Shown here: one piece after another, positions 12,101-23,450 of the stretch
Layout: each line of letters begins with the position of its first letter
Numbering within the stretch: position 1 is the first letter of the stretch
Source: Gigantopelta aegis
Lineage: Eukaryota; Mollusca; Gastropoda; Neomphalida; Peltospiridae
Assembly (NCBI RefSeq): GCF_016097555.1
Contig: NC_054702.1
Coordinates: forward strand, 82,984,124-83,048,123
Length of the DNA: 64,000 nt
Reading direction: 5' to 3'
Notes under the pieces: generated by a model
Told to the model about the DNA's origin: nothing
Seen by the model: the letters and a program-made list of their open reading frames with translations, nothing else
Databases searched by the model: none
Translations under genes and position numbers: made by a program

Positions 12101-15100
12101 GTAATGATTCTTCTACAGAAATAATGACAATTACTGATATGCTGTAAAGAAAATAGATAAAATAATTTTAATACGAGAATTGCTAAAAGTTTGTTTTTAA
12201 TTTAATTTTTATTTTTTTTATCCCATTGCCCCATTTCGTCTTTTTTCTTGACTTTCATCTCATTTCTTCATGATCTTTCAACTTATTTTGCTCTCCACCT
12301 CCCAGTCCGTGTCTCTCCAGCTATGACATATGTTTGTCTCTTGTGGCTATCCGTGCCACACACCTTCCAATTCCCATCAGATTTAGCTATGGACTTCTGG
12401 CATTGTTAACCACCTACTATACTACCAGCGGTTGTTAGTGCCGTGGGCCAGACCAGCTGAAATTGTTAAGTTACCAACACCATCGATCTTCAGGTATCCA
12501 GGATCATGTCAGATACTACATTCTTCATAAAAAAAATTATGAAACAAAAACAGCAGTGAACTTAATAAATTATGTTTTATTCCAGTATAAGCTACACATA
12601 CAAACTTATTGTATTAATATAATGAGAACAGTGTATAAATAAATAACAGAATGTTTGTGAACAATTTTTAATTGATTGCAAACATATTTTATTTCATAAA
12701 TAACAAAAGGATTGGACACTTATATGGGTATCAATATGGTAATATCTTAAATGGCTTCCGATAATCTGGATTAGCATTTTTTTTATTAGTAGCAAGAGAT
12801 CTTTTATATGCACCATTCCACAAACAGGATAGCACATACCACAGCCTTTGATATACCAGTCGTGGTGCACTGGTGGGCCCACAATAACTTCTCTCAATTT
12901 TGTTTGATATCGAGGTCTGATGTTGGCTAAGTTGTATGTATTAAATTCATTTGAGGATTGTCTGTTATTTCTTTTACGTTTTATTGGGGTATGAAAAAAA
13001 AATATTCATCAACTGTGTGAATTGGTGCAGCCATTCTCACATAATTTTTATGATGATTATTTTTGTTCATACTCCAATGAGTGTTAAAGAAATAACAGAC
13101 AATACTTTTAATTAAATTTAAAACATACTTACTAATAAGAACATTAAAATTTCAAATTTTATTTCGAATTATTTTGTGTCCATAAACAATAACAATCAGG
13201 ACAAAAAAAAATTAAATTTTTTATAAATAAATATAAAACAAAGTACCAATATAAAGTGACATCAGATATGACGTTCCCTGACAACGTAATGTTTACGATC
13301 ATTGAGAAATTAACAAATTCCTGTTGCTACGGCTGAATGTAATGGAAATTTAATTATTTTTTATTACTTTCAGCACTCCATCACAACAACTGCATGTTCA
13401 TAGCCCACCACTTGATGACACTGGGGCATCAGTTCAAGAGTAAGCTGCCTCCAGCGCTTAACACAACCTTTCTTGACATGGTTCCGAAAATACGAAGAAT
13501 AGGCACAGAGAGTTTCATTCACCAGATGAACCTTCAGAAGGAACAGCTCTTAGAATATCTTCATGGTGCTGATGGTAAGGAAGGGTTTTGTGACCTACCA
13601 ATTTTTTTTTTTAATTGATGGCCATTGTGAATCGAGCATTGTCATTGTGATACATGGTCTAGAGTATTGGTTTTTATACCATTTTACATAGTTCTGTTCT
13701 GTATACCTGCAGTTTTTGTTGACCACTGTCTCACTGAAGTAGTCTCATTTCCCCTGTAGTTTTAAGGCTGCACCCATACAGGCGATGATGTCACATGATA
13801 CAAGTGTCTCATATGAGAATAGCCGATTGTATATCAACTGATGAAATCGTAATGTCTTGTCACAATGTGCTATTCTTGTACGATATACTTGTATTGTGTT
13901 AAAGATGCACTAGTGTAGAGTATGAGAGAAAGACACACAAAAATCTAGTCTTCAAGATTTCAATAAGGAGCAAGGGTGCCTTTGATTTAAAAAAAATGTA
14001 TGCCAGTTGTGGAGCGTTAGAATAAGAACATAGTCTATTAAAATAAATCGGTCCTTTGAACAGCTTGACTAAGGTTTTCACTCTGGGCCAGTGGAAAGGA
14101 AATGTATTTTAACACCCTTTTTCAACATACGGAAATACTGCAATTAATTCATTACATTGAATTTGGTAAATGGCCAAAGATATGAATAGATTTAGTTGAA
14201 AACATTTCTGCAATGGCATCAATTATTTCTCCAAAACCAGGGCTTTAGATGACACTAATTTGAGCACAACACGTTTTTTGTCTGTTCTGAGCACACCAAT
14301 GTCTTTTTTAGTGCAGTAATGTTAATAATTTCTGGTAAAGAAAGTACATAAACAGAAATGCATTTCAAGTTATTTTAATCTGATTATCCATTGGTTTTGA
14401 GATGCAATGTTTTGAGGTTAGCATGTTTGTACTTAATTTGGGCTTGCTTATTTTTGTCACACCTTTATCACCTATGCTGTGGTGCAATCTAAAGCCCTGA
14501 AAATACTTTATTTCTTTCCTGTAGGTTTCGCAAATGTTGCTGACAATGAACGTCTGTTTGCGGTGGAGAGGGCCATCAAGCAGGTTTTACATCTGCTGAA
14601 TCACCTGCAGAACGTGTGGCAAGATGTGCTACCCATCAGTGTCTACAGAAAGGCCATTGGTAAGATCTCCTGTCTAGTAACTCAGGGGTGTAGGCTAGGA
14701 GGGTATGGGAGGTTCGGACGACCACACACACACACACACACACACACCTGCTGAATCACCTGCAGAACGTGTGGCAAGATGTGCTACCCATCAGTGTCTA
14801 CAGAAAGGCCATTGATAAGATCTGTCTAGTAACTCAAGGGTGTAGGCTAGGGGGGTTCGGGAGGTTCGGATGACCACACACATACACACACACACACACA
14901 TACACACACACACACACATACCCGCTGAATAAAATGGTCCGCTTTCAGAATTAAAACATACAGGTTTATACATATGGTGTTTCTGGTGGTGCAAAAACAA
15001 AATAGAAAAATGTCCACTTGGTTCATATTCGAAACACCACCACCACCACCACCACCCACCCCCCCCCCCCCCGGCCCCCCGGTCCAGATCACGCTACGCC

Positions 15101-17278
15101 CCTGCAACTCATAAACAGTACTCAAGCCTCGAAGACTACACGGCACCGACAGCATTTGCCGTAGTCAAGACATAAATTGCTGTGGGTCGGGAACATCACT
15201 GATGGTGCTTTACTGCCGTCAGTAAAACTCTTCAATGAAAGCAAAATGGTGTATATATCTGCCAGTATTTGACATTTGTACAATTGAAATAGGTCTACTT
15301 GCAACAAACTAACCTTTCAGTTATATTTACTTGATGCAAAAGTAACTTTTAAATAAAAATTGCCATAGGCAGGCTCAAAATTGCCGCCCGTGTGCTGTTT
15401 CACCCACGGCAATTAAAAAATAAATGCTGTGGGTGACGAAATCTTAAGTTAGAGCCAGCCATGAGACTATATCATCAAGTGGGGTTTTTTGTGACTAAAT
15501 ATTGTGAAATGGTGTACTGCAAACATGAAGATCCATGTAGTGGTTTTCTCAAGATGATTGGTGCTTTAGTAGTAGACCTAGTAGAAATATAAATACATCC
15601 CATAATGGAAAATATGTTAGCAGGAAAACATTAATGCAAAATTTGTGAAGTTGTGATTTGATTGCATACTTAATTCCCGAAGAATAATTCCCTCCTGTAG
15701 AGAAAGTTGAAAACAAGAATTTAGTCATTCTGACCCCCAGGGGTCGGGTCTAAGGGGCAGAGCTCAAATTACCACAGATGTACTAGACCATTTGATGGGA
15801 AGCTTCCTTAACCCATGGAAAAACAAATTATGAATTTTGTCATTCTGATCCCCAAACCGGCCTTGGTGTCTTCGTGGCAGGCCATCGGTCTACAGGCTGC
15901 TAGGTACTGGGTTTGGATCCCAGTCGAGGCATGGGATTTTTAATCCAGATACCGATTCCAAACCCTGAGTGCTCCGCAAAGCTCAATGGGTAGGTGTAAA
16001 CCACTTGCACCGACCAGTGATCCATAACTGGTTCAACAAAGGCCATGGTTTGTGCTATCCTGCCTGTGGGAAGTGCAAATAAAAGAACCCTTGCTGCCAA
16101 TCCGAAGAGTAGCCCATGTAGTAGCGACAGCGGGTTTCCTCTCAAAATCTGTGTGGTCCTTAACCATATGTCTGATGCCATATAACCGTAAATAAAATGT
16201 GTTGAGTGCGTCGTTAAATAAAACACTTCTTTCTGATCCCCAAGCACCTAAAGGGTGGGGCCCAAAAGGGGGAAAACGAAGACAATTTTTTTTAATCTTC
16301 TTTTCTTCCATAAATGTCTTAACATGGGCACATGGAGAAATAAATGTTTGAATTTCAAATTCTGACTCCCCTTCCCCACTTTCCCCCCCCCCCCCCCCCC
16401 CCCCCCCACCTATGAGTGGCAGGGCCCAAAAGAAAGATTAAGCAATTTAAAAAAATAAAAATAAAATTTGGTATACTTTAAAAAATGCGATAACCGAGTA
16501 GTCTTCATATATAAAAGTCATTAGATGGTATATTGAAGTGAATTTCAGTAATGTTAAGTCCTGGGTTTGTGCCTAAGGAGGGTGAACTTTACAAGAGTTG
16601 TATGGAGAAATTACATTTAAATGGAAATTCGTTCGCAATTACTAGTCTAAGGGTAGCTCTCTTAAACCCATTGAGAAACTAAATCATTCTGACTCTCCAG
16701 GAAAATAAGTGTTATATACTCCATGAATATGGTTGGTGGGTAAATAATTTACTCAGGTGACCGTTTAGACTTGTAGGCCTCTTTTATTTATTTGAGCCAA
16801 CACAATCAAATTACATTTGATTGTTTAAGTTTATTTGTAAAGAAGGTACATGCATATGTATGCAAGTATATTTGTATGTTTTTGTAAGTAAATTTGTATT
16901 TTAGGTATGCTGGTGAATGTTTTTGTTGAAGAAATCACAGAAAGCATCATAGCCCTGGAAGACATTTCATCTGATGATGCCAGACAGCTCTCACTTATTC
17001 TCTCTGGTGTGGTAGGAAAAGTCGGACCGATGTTTGATACCACTGACGAAAAAGCCAGCAATGCTGATGTTGAACTCCAAAGGAATGTACCAAACTGGAG
17101 AAAGTTTAAGGAACTGCAATTGGTTATAAATGGCAGTTTGCATGAAATTGTTGATAGATGGGCTGAGAAGAAGGGTCCACTAGCAGATGTGTTTTCTGCC
17201 AATGAACTGAAACAACTGATCAGGGCTCTGTTCCAAAACACTGACAGAAGAGCAGCAGTACTTGCCAAGATCCGATAA
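9170..17278 (+). CDS. ZW10: ZW10, kinetochore and vesicle-tethering protein
   Basis: Six coding exons in phase: 9170-9372, 10329-11449, 11925-12100, 13374-13574, 14525-14659 and 16905-17278 (stop TAA). From the methionine at 9175 this gives 734 aa, against 779 in human. A short upstream exon is probably missing, because 9170 starts mid-codon and the acceptor CTAACAG precedes it. Diagnostic blocks match the family: [18 protein letters not shown] followed by [44 protein letters not shown], and the C-terminus [22 protein letters not shown]10 works with ROD and Zwilch at unattached kinetochores, recruiting dynein and checkpoint proteins, and with RINT1 and NBAS in an ER tether for Golgi-derived vesicles. 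The N-terminal residues are helical and coiled-coil-like. The intron after exon 14525-14659 contains a partial exon duplication. Confidence 0.95.
9628..9814. mobile_element. hAT-like MITE, 187 bp
   Basis: Perfect 14-bp terminal inverted repeats, CAGGGGTGGGAATT at 9628-9641 and its complement at 9801-9814. TTAGAT flanks both sides (9622-9627 and 9815-9820) and could be part of a target duplication. There is no coding capacity. It lies in the first visible ZW10 intron. Confidence 0.7.
12240..12953. other. ZW10 intron, SINE remnants
   Basis: This part of the intron between 12100 and 13374 has no exon. A minus-strand family B SINE fragment lies at about 12778-12895 (CAAACAGGATAGCACATACC, then ATACCAGTCGTGGTGCACTGG). 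Confidence 0.5.
12778..12895 (-). mobile_element. SINE family B fragment
   Basis: Reverse complement of the central part of the family B SINE, with the words for CACGACTGGTATATCAAAGG and AGATCTCTTGCTACT. It is truncated at both ends. Confidence 0.7.
12954..13107. repeat. palindromic hairpin element, copy 1
   Basis: About 154 bp that folds on itself: GGATTGTCTGTTATTTCTTT at the left is complementary to AAAGAAATAACAGACAATAC at the right, and the middle reads GAATTGGTGCAGCCATTC. It belongs to the same family as 30689-30838 and 61372-61524. It has no coding capacity and lies in a ZW10 intron. Confidence 0.75.
14593..14890 (+). repeat. 155-bp partial tandem duplication of a ZW10 exon
   Basis: The last 67 bp of the exon at 14525-14659 plus about 85 bp of the following intron are repeated starting at 14748, with (CA)n tracts after each copy. 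The exon-derived words CTGCTGAATCACCTGCAGAA and ATCAGTGTCTACAGAAAGGC are identical in both. The donor GTAAGA of the first copy has become ATAAGA in the second, and the second copy has no acceptor, so it should not be spliced as an exon. Confidence 0.9.
15021..15075. repeat. (CCA)n and C-run simple repeat
   Basis: CAC trinucleotides running into a C14 tract in the ZW10 intron between 14659 and 16905. Confidence 0.85.
15856..16230 (+). mobile_element. SINE family A, full length
   Basis: Starts CCGGCCTTGGTGTCTTCGTG with a tRNA-derived head whose B box is GGTTTGGATCCC, continues through AACTGGTTCAACAAAGGCCA and ends GTGCGTCGTTAAATAAAACA. It lies in the last ZW10 intron, in the sense direction. 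Confidence 0.85.
16383..16409. repeat. C homopolymer, about 25 bp
   Basis: One of the longest of the many C or G runs in this window. It lies in the last ZW10 intron. Confidence 0.95.
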
Positions 17279-17363
17279 GTTAATGTCTAATGACACTGAA
17301 TGTATAAAATAACTATGCATATTATCACAGATTAAACTCATTTGTTACAAGAAAAACATCTGA

Positions 17364-17369
17364 AATAAA
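17364..17369 (+). terminator. ZW10 polyadenylation signal
   Basis: AATAAA lies 86 bp past the ZW10 stop codon and is the first good hexamer downstream. The cleavage site itself is not visible. Confidence 0.55.
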
Positions 17370-17482
17370 TATATTATTACGTTTATCAGTGTTTGATATT
17401 TACTTTTAATCTCATGTGCACATTTTCTGACTTGCAAAGACCTTTTGGTATAGTTTTTCAATAACCCCAGATGACATATATA

Positions 17483-17840
17483 TTAAAGGGACAATCCTGA
17501 GTTTGTTGCATTGTAAGATGTTTCTGGCTCATAAAATATTTCTGCGATTAAACTTACATATTAAATATCTTTTCTTGTTTAGAATATTAGTGTCTGTATA
17601 TTCAATGTGTTTCTGGTAGTCTTAATATTTGTAAGAAGACCAAACTGAATTCGGTCTTCAAATAATTTCGTACATACGAAAAAGTTATATTTTAGGAAAT
17701 AAAATGAAATTTAACAGTAAAAATATTAGAACAATCACAAACATGTTTAATGTACAGCCACTAATGTTTTATGCAGAAAACTATATTTGATATGTAATTA
17801 CAATCATTAAAAAGGCTCTGTTAGTCGACAACATATTAAT
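17483..17840 (-). mobile_element. TTAA-flanked MITE, one end lost
   Basis: Begins TTAAAGGGACAATCCTGAGT and matches, in reverse order, the complete element at 51342-51738, including GTTTAGAATATTAGTGTCTG and a block with AGTCGACAACAT at the far end. The second terminal repeat is missing. It sits shortly after ZW10. Confidence 0.7.
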
Positions 17841-19039
17841 AGTCATTGGAAGCATTCCCCTCTTCTCACTGAGGTGATTAGAATGCATGTATGCATTGCC
17901 CCACCTTAACTGAAATTAGAATTAATAACTGCCACCTCCTCTGATATTGAAATGTATTTTGCTTGTGACTAAGGTTGTCATGGAACGATAATTATTATAC
18001 TCGGATACTATCCTAGTTGCATCTTTTATTTTTATTATAGTACAATTTTTTGTCAACTTCTTAATTTAAGCCCTGGGCCTAATTACAGATAAAATGTTAT
18101 CTTTAAGGTGATATCTTCTGTATTTAAACCCAGGGCTTAAATACGAGAAATCCTGGTACGTTATTTAGAATTGCTTGGTTGTTTTCAAAGATTGTAATAG
18201 GTAGTAATCACATTTGCTTCATGTGGTGTATGAACCCTGTATTGCATACCAACTTCATCCAGTGTTTCCCAGTATACTAAAGTATTTAAACAATGTTAAA
18301 TTTGAGATTGTATCAAAATGTGTTTTCAGTCGTACACTGTACCATCCAACAGCTAATAAATTATGTTTTAAAATAGTTGAACCTAGGAGATATTTTCTGG
18401 ACTTTTTTCTTCAATGCCTCAAGATATTGAGCTGAAATTTTGTTGATAGCTTTATTAAGTTCCGACACTGTTACAGATTAAGTTTGACTTTAATGGTGAT
18501 TTACCCAATTTTCATGTATTGCTTTAGCAGTACTCTCCGAATACTTGTTAAACCAGTGATTTCATGATATTATACCATACATTCGATCCAACCTACAACA
18601 AACTAATCTGATGCAGCTCATCCCTATTTCTTCTGGTTTTTTAATAATAAAAAATAAGCCTTTCAATAGATCTGTAGCATTTTTTACTGACCCCTTTCAA
18701 AATATAAAAAAATCAAAAGTTTTAAACACCTAATAGCTGTTGATTAAAACAAAATCAGTTCTTTGCCCAACCTGAATTCCAATCCATAATGCTGTCTACC
18801 AAAAGGAGTGTGTTGAGCAGTAAAGCAATCATAAGTGTAGAGGCAGGGGTGCGGGAGTGGGGAATGCCCCTCCCCACCCCCCCCCCCCCCCCCCCCCCCG
18901 TGCTGGAGCAAAACCTCAAATTCGGGCAAAATGTGAAAACCAGACATCTTTTACCGTGTATTTCCATCATTCTACCCTCAAAATTAGTTGTAATTCATGT
19001 AAAAATGTGTAGTGATTAGTTTGCAACCCTATATAGCTG
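17841..19039. other. intergenic, nothing recognised except a C run
   Basis: AT-rich sequence between ZW10 and VTI1B. A C run of about 25 bp ends near 18899. No exon or structured RNA was supported. Confidence 0.4.
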
Positions 19040-19236
19040 AATGGCAGTACTCCTAGCATGTGTTCTCGTTGACTGTGGTGTGTACCGTCCTGTCTGTGGG
19101 ATAGTGCATGTAAAAAAATCCCTAGCTGCTAATTAATACAAAGGAGTAGTGGCAGTAGCTTTCCTCAAATTATCACTGGACCGTAACCATATGTCTGATA
19201 CGTGTTGAGTGCATTGTTAAATAAGACATTTATTTT
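19040..19236 (+). mobile_element. degenerate SINE fragment
   Basis: Diverged copy with GTCCTGTCTGTGGGATAGTG, the internal SINE body, and a family A-type ending (GTTGAGTGCATTGTTAAATA). Confidence 0.65.
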
Positions 19237-19417
19237 TTCCTTTCTTCTATGTGTTGTATTCAAGCATTGATATAACGCAAACACAACTAATAGCACAGCC
19301 AATGTCCTGTTTGGGTCTGTTTACAGGATAGTGAATGTTTAATATTGGTAACACATAAAATCATTTTAAGAAATATTGTCAAGTGATACTTCATACTCAT
19401 TCTGCCTTTGTGGTATA

Positions 19418-19523
19418 TATATATCTATATATATATATATGTATACATATACATACATACAATATATATATGTATACATACATACATACATACACACATA
19501 CACACATACACACATACACACAT

Positions 19524-19586
<63 letters not shown>

Positions 19587-19590
19587 TACA
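19418..19590. repeat. compound (TA), (CATA) and (CA) microsatellite
   Basis: Long tract of TA, ACATACAT and CA repeats. All open frames over it, on both strands, are products of the repeat. Confidence 0.95.
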
Positions 19591-20167
19591 TATACATAAA
19601 TCTAAAAATACATAAAAATCTATTGTATTGTGGATCAATATAATTTGGTGGTTGTGGTACATTTTGCTTGTTCAAGTTAGAGGACTTACCTTTTTACATA
19701 TATGTAGTTTCATGGTATTCTACAGTTCAGTGTGTGCGTGTAATCTGCTTTAGCAATTACCTGCAATAAAATGAATGGTCAACTGCCATATCTGATATTT
19801 GTTTTCCATTTTGAAAATACTGTTTGACATGAAGAATATAGCATTTAACCATCTCATTCATATATTTTCCTTGAATATGCTATATAAGTGCATCTACAGG
19901 AGGTAATTTAACCCGGGTTAAAAGCAACTTAGGTTAAATATGTGTAGTCTAGTAGAAGGCATACCGATATAGATCAGTTTATTAACAACCATATTTGCCT
20001 CCATTCTCCAGCTGTACATTGTATACTATTAAAAATTAGTTTTGTAGATATTACTTAAATTGAACTGCAATAACAATTCCAATACAGCACAAGATTGAAC
20101 AAGAAAATATCTGCAATATCCATTGTGACTAGATATAAAACAACACCAATATTTATATATATATATA

Positions 20168-21654
20168 CTCTTCAAAAGAAGAAACGCAAAACCACATTGT
20201 CGTAACATTTGGAGAATTGATTTAATTATTGAATGGTGAGTCCGATAATTACCAAATGTTGCAGGATTGTTCACAATTCACTCTAGTCCATTGTGAGTAA
20301 GTGATAGGACACACCACCAAGGTCAAGGTCATCTGGAGTCAATACCGGGTGTGGCCTCCGTGTGTGTTGACAACTGCCTGGCACCGCCTGCCCATTGAAG
20401 CAACCAGAGTACGGATGACGTCCCGGGGGATGGTGGCCCACTCAGCCTGCAAGGCTGCTGCCAGCTCGGGCAGGGTCTGGGGCTGTGGTTGTCGCTGTCG
20501 GAGGCGTCGGTCCAACTCGTCCCATAGATGCTCAATTGGGTTCAAATCCGGTGATATCGATGGCCAAGGAAGGTGATTTATGTTGTTCTGTAGGAAAGCC
20601 GTTGTGAGATGTGCTGTGTGAGGCCTGGCGTTGTCATGTTGGAACACTGCGTTGGCGTTGGCCATAACTGGAACGATGTGTGGCCGGAGGATCTGGTCGA
20701 TGTAGCCCTGGCCATTCAGGTTGCCCTGCACGTGGACCAGGTCAGTTCTGCCAGTGTGTGAGATGGCTGCCCACACCATGACACTACCCCCGCCGAATCT
20801 GTCCACTTCCTGCACGCAGTTTGCCGCATAACGTTCACCACGACGCCTATACACGCGACATCTTCCATCATGACGTCGGAGCAGAAATCGGGACTCGTCA
20901 CTGAACCACACCTGTCTCCATCGCAGTTGAGGCCATTGTCGATGAATCTGGCACCACTGCAGTCGGAGTCGACGGTGTTGTGGTGTTAAGATGACACCTC
21001 GAACTGGACGTCTGGCACGAATTCCTACCTCACGTAGGCGGTTCCGTACGGTCTGGTCGGATATCCTGCGCAAACCTGGTATTGCTGCGGCTGTGGAGGT
21101 GGCAGTAGTCAATCGTTCCCGAAGGTGGCGTACCCGGATGTAGCGGTCCTGCCCGGGGGTAGTGACCCGTGGTCGACCGGATCTAGGGAGGTCACGTGTT
21201 GATCCATGTTGCTGGTAACGGTCCCACAGTCTGGAGATGGTGCTTGGGGACACATGGAATGCCCTGGCAACGGCCGTTCTGGATTCGCCTGCGTCTAGTC
21301 GGCCGATGGCATTGTTTCTCTGCGGTTCACTGAGACGTGGCATGTCCTGGATTGTCAACTGTCGGCCAGATACAGAGGCCAGGCAAGCGAACACCCTGCA
21401 CTTTTATACTGTCGGTGTTCATGTTGCACGTGCAGACAACGCACGTGCAGTGGTGACATGGTTTGCACGTGGCTGCGTTTTTGCGAATATTCACATTTTG
21501 GAACTTTATTGTACAGTAGCTGCGTTTTATCGAATGTAACCGTGGGAATGTGTTTGGGACATGCAATGACCTTATATTCACAAAGCATGAACCGGTAGGA
21601 AACATAAAATCGGAGTTATAACCCATTTGTACCCTTTTGCGTTTCTTTTTTTGA

Positions 21655-21657
<3 letters not shown>
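20168..21657 (-). mobile_element. Tc1/mariner transposon, apparently complete
   Basis: About 1.49 kb. The ends are inverted repeats of about 23 bp: CTTCAAAAGAAGAAACGCAA on the left and its near-complement near 21635-21656, flanked by TA. It is inserted in or beside a TA microsatellite: about 65 bp of TA continue past its right end. The single gene inside is uninterrupted. It lies between ZW10 and VTI1B and carries higher GC than the surrounding DNA. Confidence 0.9.
20339..21343 (-). CDS. Tc1-like transposase, uninterrupted 334-aa frame
   Basis: A cut-and-paste transposase of the Tc1 group that would bind the element's inverted ends and integrate at TA. From MPRLSEPQRNNAIGRL the order is: a paired-type helix-turn-helix (residues about 1-60, with STISRLWDRYQQHG), a second DNA-binding part with RSGRPR, then the catalytic domain. 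Catalytic acids are in WFSDESRF, QHDNARPHTA and NPIEHLWDEL; by hand count about 33 residues separate the last two, near the usual DD34E spacing. An in-frame methionine 17 codons earlier is possible but I prefer the family-like start. There is no interruption, so the copy looks young and may be active. Confidence 0.9.
   Translation of the reverse strand: MPRLSEPQRNNAIGRLDAGESRTAVARAFHVSPSTISRLWDRYQQHGSTRDLPRSGRPRVTTPGQDRYIRVRHLRERLTTATSTAAAIPGLRRISDQTVRNRLREVGIRARRPVRGVILTPQHRRLRLQWCQIHRQWPQLRWRQVWFSDESRFLLRRHDGRCRVYRRRGERYAANCVQEVDRFGGGSVMVWAAISHTGRTDLVHVQGNLNGQGYIDQILRPHIVPVMANANAVFQHDNARPHTAHLTTAFLQNNINHLPWPSISPDLNPIEHLWDELDRRLRQRQPQPQTLPELAAALQAEWATIPRDVIRTLVASMGRRCQAVVNTHGGHTRY

Positions 21658-21722
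<65 letters not shown>
21656..21722. repeat. (TA)n microsatellite at the transposon end
   Basis: About 65 bp of TA beginning exactly at the right end of the Tc1-like element. It probably served as the target. Confidence 0.9.
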
Positions 21723-21725
<3 letters not shown>

Positions 21726-22840
21726 CATTATTTACTCAGGTAAGTTTTTGTGTTTTATTACTAAATATACCAGGTTAAACCCTATTATTAAAACATTTGC
21801 ATATTTTTTCGACGAGGTAACACTTATGTTTTATTAGGTTGTAGACCTCGACATGAAAATAACTGAGGGAACTGATTATTTGCTCCCTAATGTAGTTTAT
21901 GGGGAGCAGTTTGTGAAAAATCCGTATTACCATATTGATACTACATGTATATAAAGCCCTTCACATGCCAAAGGAAACTATATATACCCCCCGCCGAATC
22001 TGTCCATTCTCCTTGAACTAATCTCAGGTGTGATGGGTAAGTAGAGAGATATTGTTCCCCCTAGATGTCAAGGTCTGAGGATGGCTATATTTTATTATTG
22101 CTATTTTTTGTTGCCTGCATTCAACCGGTAAGGAAGGGCAACATCATGTGGTAATTTTGCAATCTGTAAAAACAAAAGCATTTCATTATTTCAAGAAACT
22201 GTATTTTGTTTTAAGAATAAAAGAATGTATTCAGTGGAACATTATACTATTGCCAATACATCTATATAAGATATGACTAATAATAAATTAATACTATTGT
22301 AATTTTGAAGTTGTAAAGTAACAACTTTGCCATTGTTTAATTATTACATATTACTTGGAAATAAAATAATTATTAAATCATAAAAATAATTAAGTTAATC
22401 ATGCATACAAATTTTATAAATACAAATTATATATTTTGTAGCCCATATCATAATTATTATATTAATAATTATCTTATCATTTCAAAATTGTTAAAATTTA
22501 TAATTAACATTACCTGAAAATTGCATCAACAAAAATTATATTCTGCCCAACCTGCCCTGTCCCCTCCACATTCAAAGTACACGGAAACACATCGGTACTA
22601 AATATAGATTATATTAATTCAGATTCCCGTTGTTCGTTTCTCTTATATGGCAACCCAAGCTGTTATAATACACATAAGGCGTATTGCAACTATGTGTTAG
22701 CTACAGAAAATAAATGACAATATGTAAGGCATGTAAAAAGTTAATATAATAACTTTATTCTATGTAAACCAGTAATCACTAAGGCTTTGCTTCACCCAAA
22801 GACCCGGATGATCGGTAACTAGGCCGTGTGACGTCACGCC
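21723..22840. other. intergenic, weak repeat similarity
   Basis: No exon recognised. The stretch 21860-21960 (TACCATATTGATACTACATG) resembles 44955-45060 and may be a diverged dispersed repeat. The rest is AT-rich with no feature I can support. Confidence 0.35.
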
Positions 22841-22847
22841 GGTTCCG

Positions 22848-22957
22848 AGAATAGCGGGTTTCCTCTGATGACTACGTGTTGGAATTACCATGTTTTATAT
22901 CCAATAGCCGATGATTAATTAATCAATGTGCTCTAGTGTTGCTGTTAAACAAAACCT
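22848..22957 (+). mobile_element. SINE family B tail fragment
   Basis: GCGGGTTTCCTCTGATGACT, then CCAATAGCCGATGATTAATT and GTGCTCTAGTG, matching the 3' half of family B. Confidence 0.75.
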
Positions 22958-23018
22958 TTTTTTTTCTTCTTTTTTTTTTTTACTTTTTTAAAAATTTATC
23001 TAGCATTGTTACTTATGA

Positions 23019-23345
23019 CCGACCTCGGTGGCGTCGTGGTTAGGCCATCGGTCTACAGGCTGGTAGGTACTGGGTTCGGATCCCAGTCGAGGCATGGGAT
23101 TTTTTATCCAGATACAGACCCCAAACCCTAGGTGAGTGCTCCGCAAGGCTCAATGGGTAGGTGTAAACCACTTGCACCGACCAGTGATCCATAACTGGTT
23201 CAACAAATGCCATGGTTTGTGCTATCCTGCCTGTACGAAGCGCAAATAAAAGATCCCTTGCTGCCTGTCATAAAAGAGTAGCCTATGTGGAGACAGCGGG
23301 TTTCCTCTATAAAAAAACCTGTCAGAATGACCATATGTTACTTAT
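23019..23345 (+). mobile_element. SINE family A just upstream of VTI1B
   Basis: A near-intact head (GACCTCGGTGGCGTCGTGGT, B box GGTTCGGATCCC) and body, with the tail cut off after GACCATATGTT. It ends about 105 bp before the VTI1B start codon and has the same orientation, so it lies in the promoter or 5' untranslated region. Confidence 0.85.
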
Positions 23346-23426
23346 GAATAAATTAATATTCGTCGTCAATCGGATATGTTCGCAAAATAGTCATAACCAG
23401 TTTGATTTATCAAGACTAACAGGAAA

Positions 23427-23436
23427 GTCATGTGAC
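23427..23436. promoter_or_regulatory. palindromic E-box/M-box-like motif before VTI1B
   Basis: GTCATGTGAC, 14 bp upstream of the VTI1B ATG. It contains TCATGTGA, the site favoured by MITF/TFE-type factors, which control lysosomal genes in vertebrates. This fits a late-endosomal SNARE, but one short motif is weak evidence. Confidence 0.35.
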
Positions 23437-23450
23437 TTGGAATCAACAAA

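Noticed and set aside
14747-14815. Additional ZW10 exon
   Set aside because: It is the second copy of a partial exon duplication, with no acceptor and a lost donor, and would repeat residues already encoded.
20301-20576. Plus-strand frames over 20301-21539
   Set aside because: Shadows of the Tc1-like transposase on the opposite strand.
23019-23100. tRNA gene (B box GGTTCGGATCCC)
   Set aside because: The same head occurs at 8046-8427 and 15856-16230 with an identical long body. It is a tRNA-derived SINE with no closed cloverleaf.
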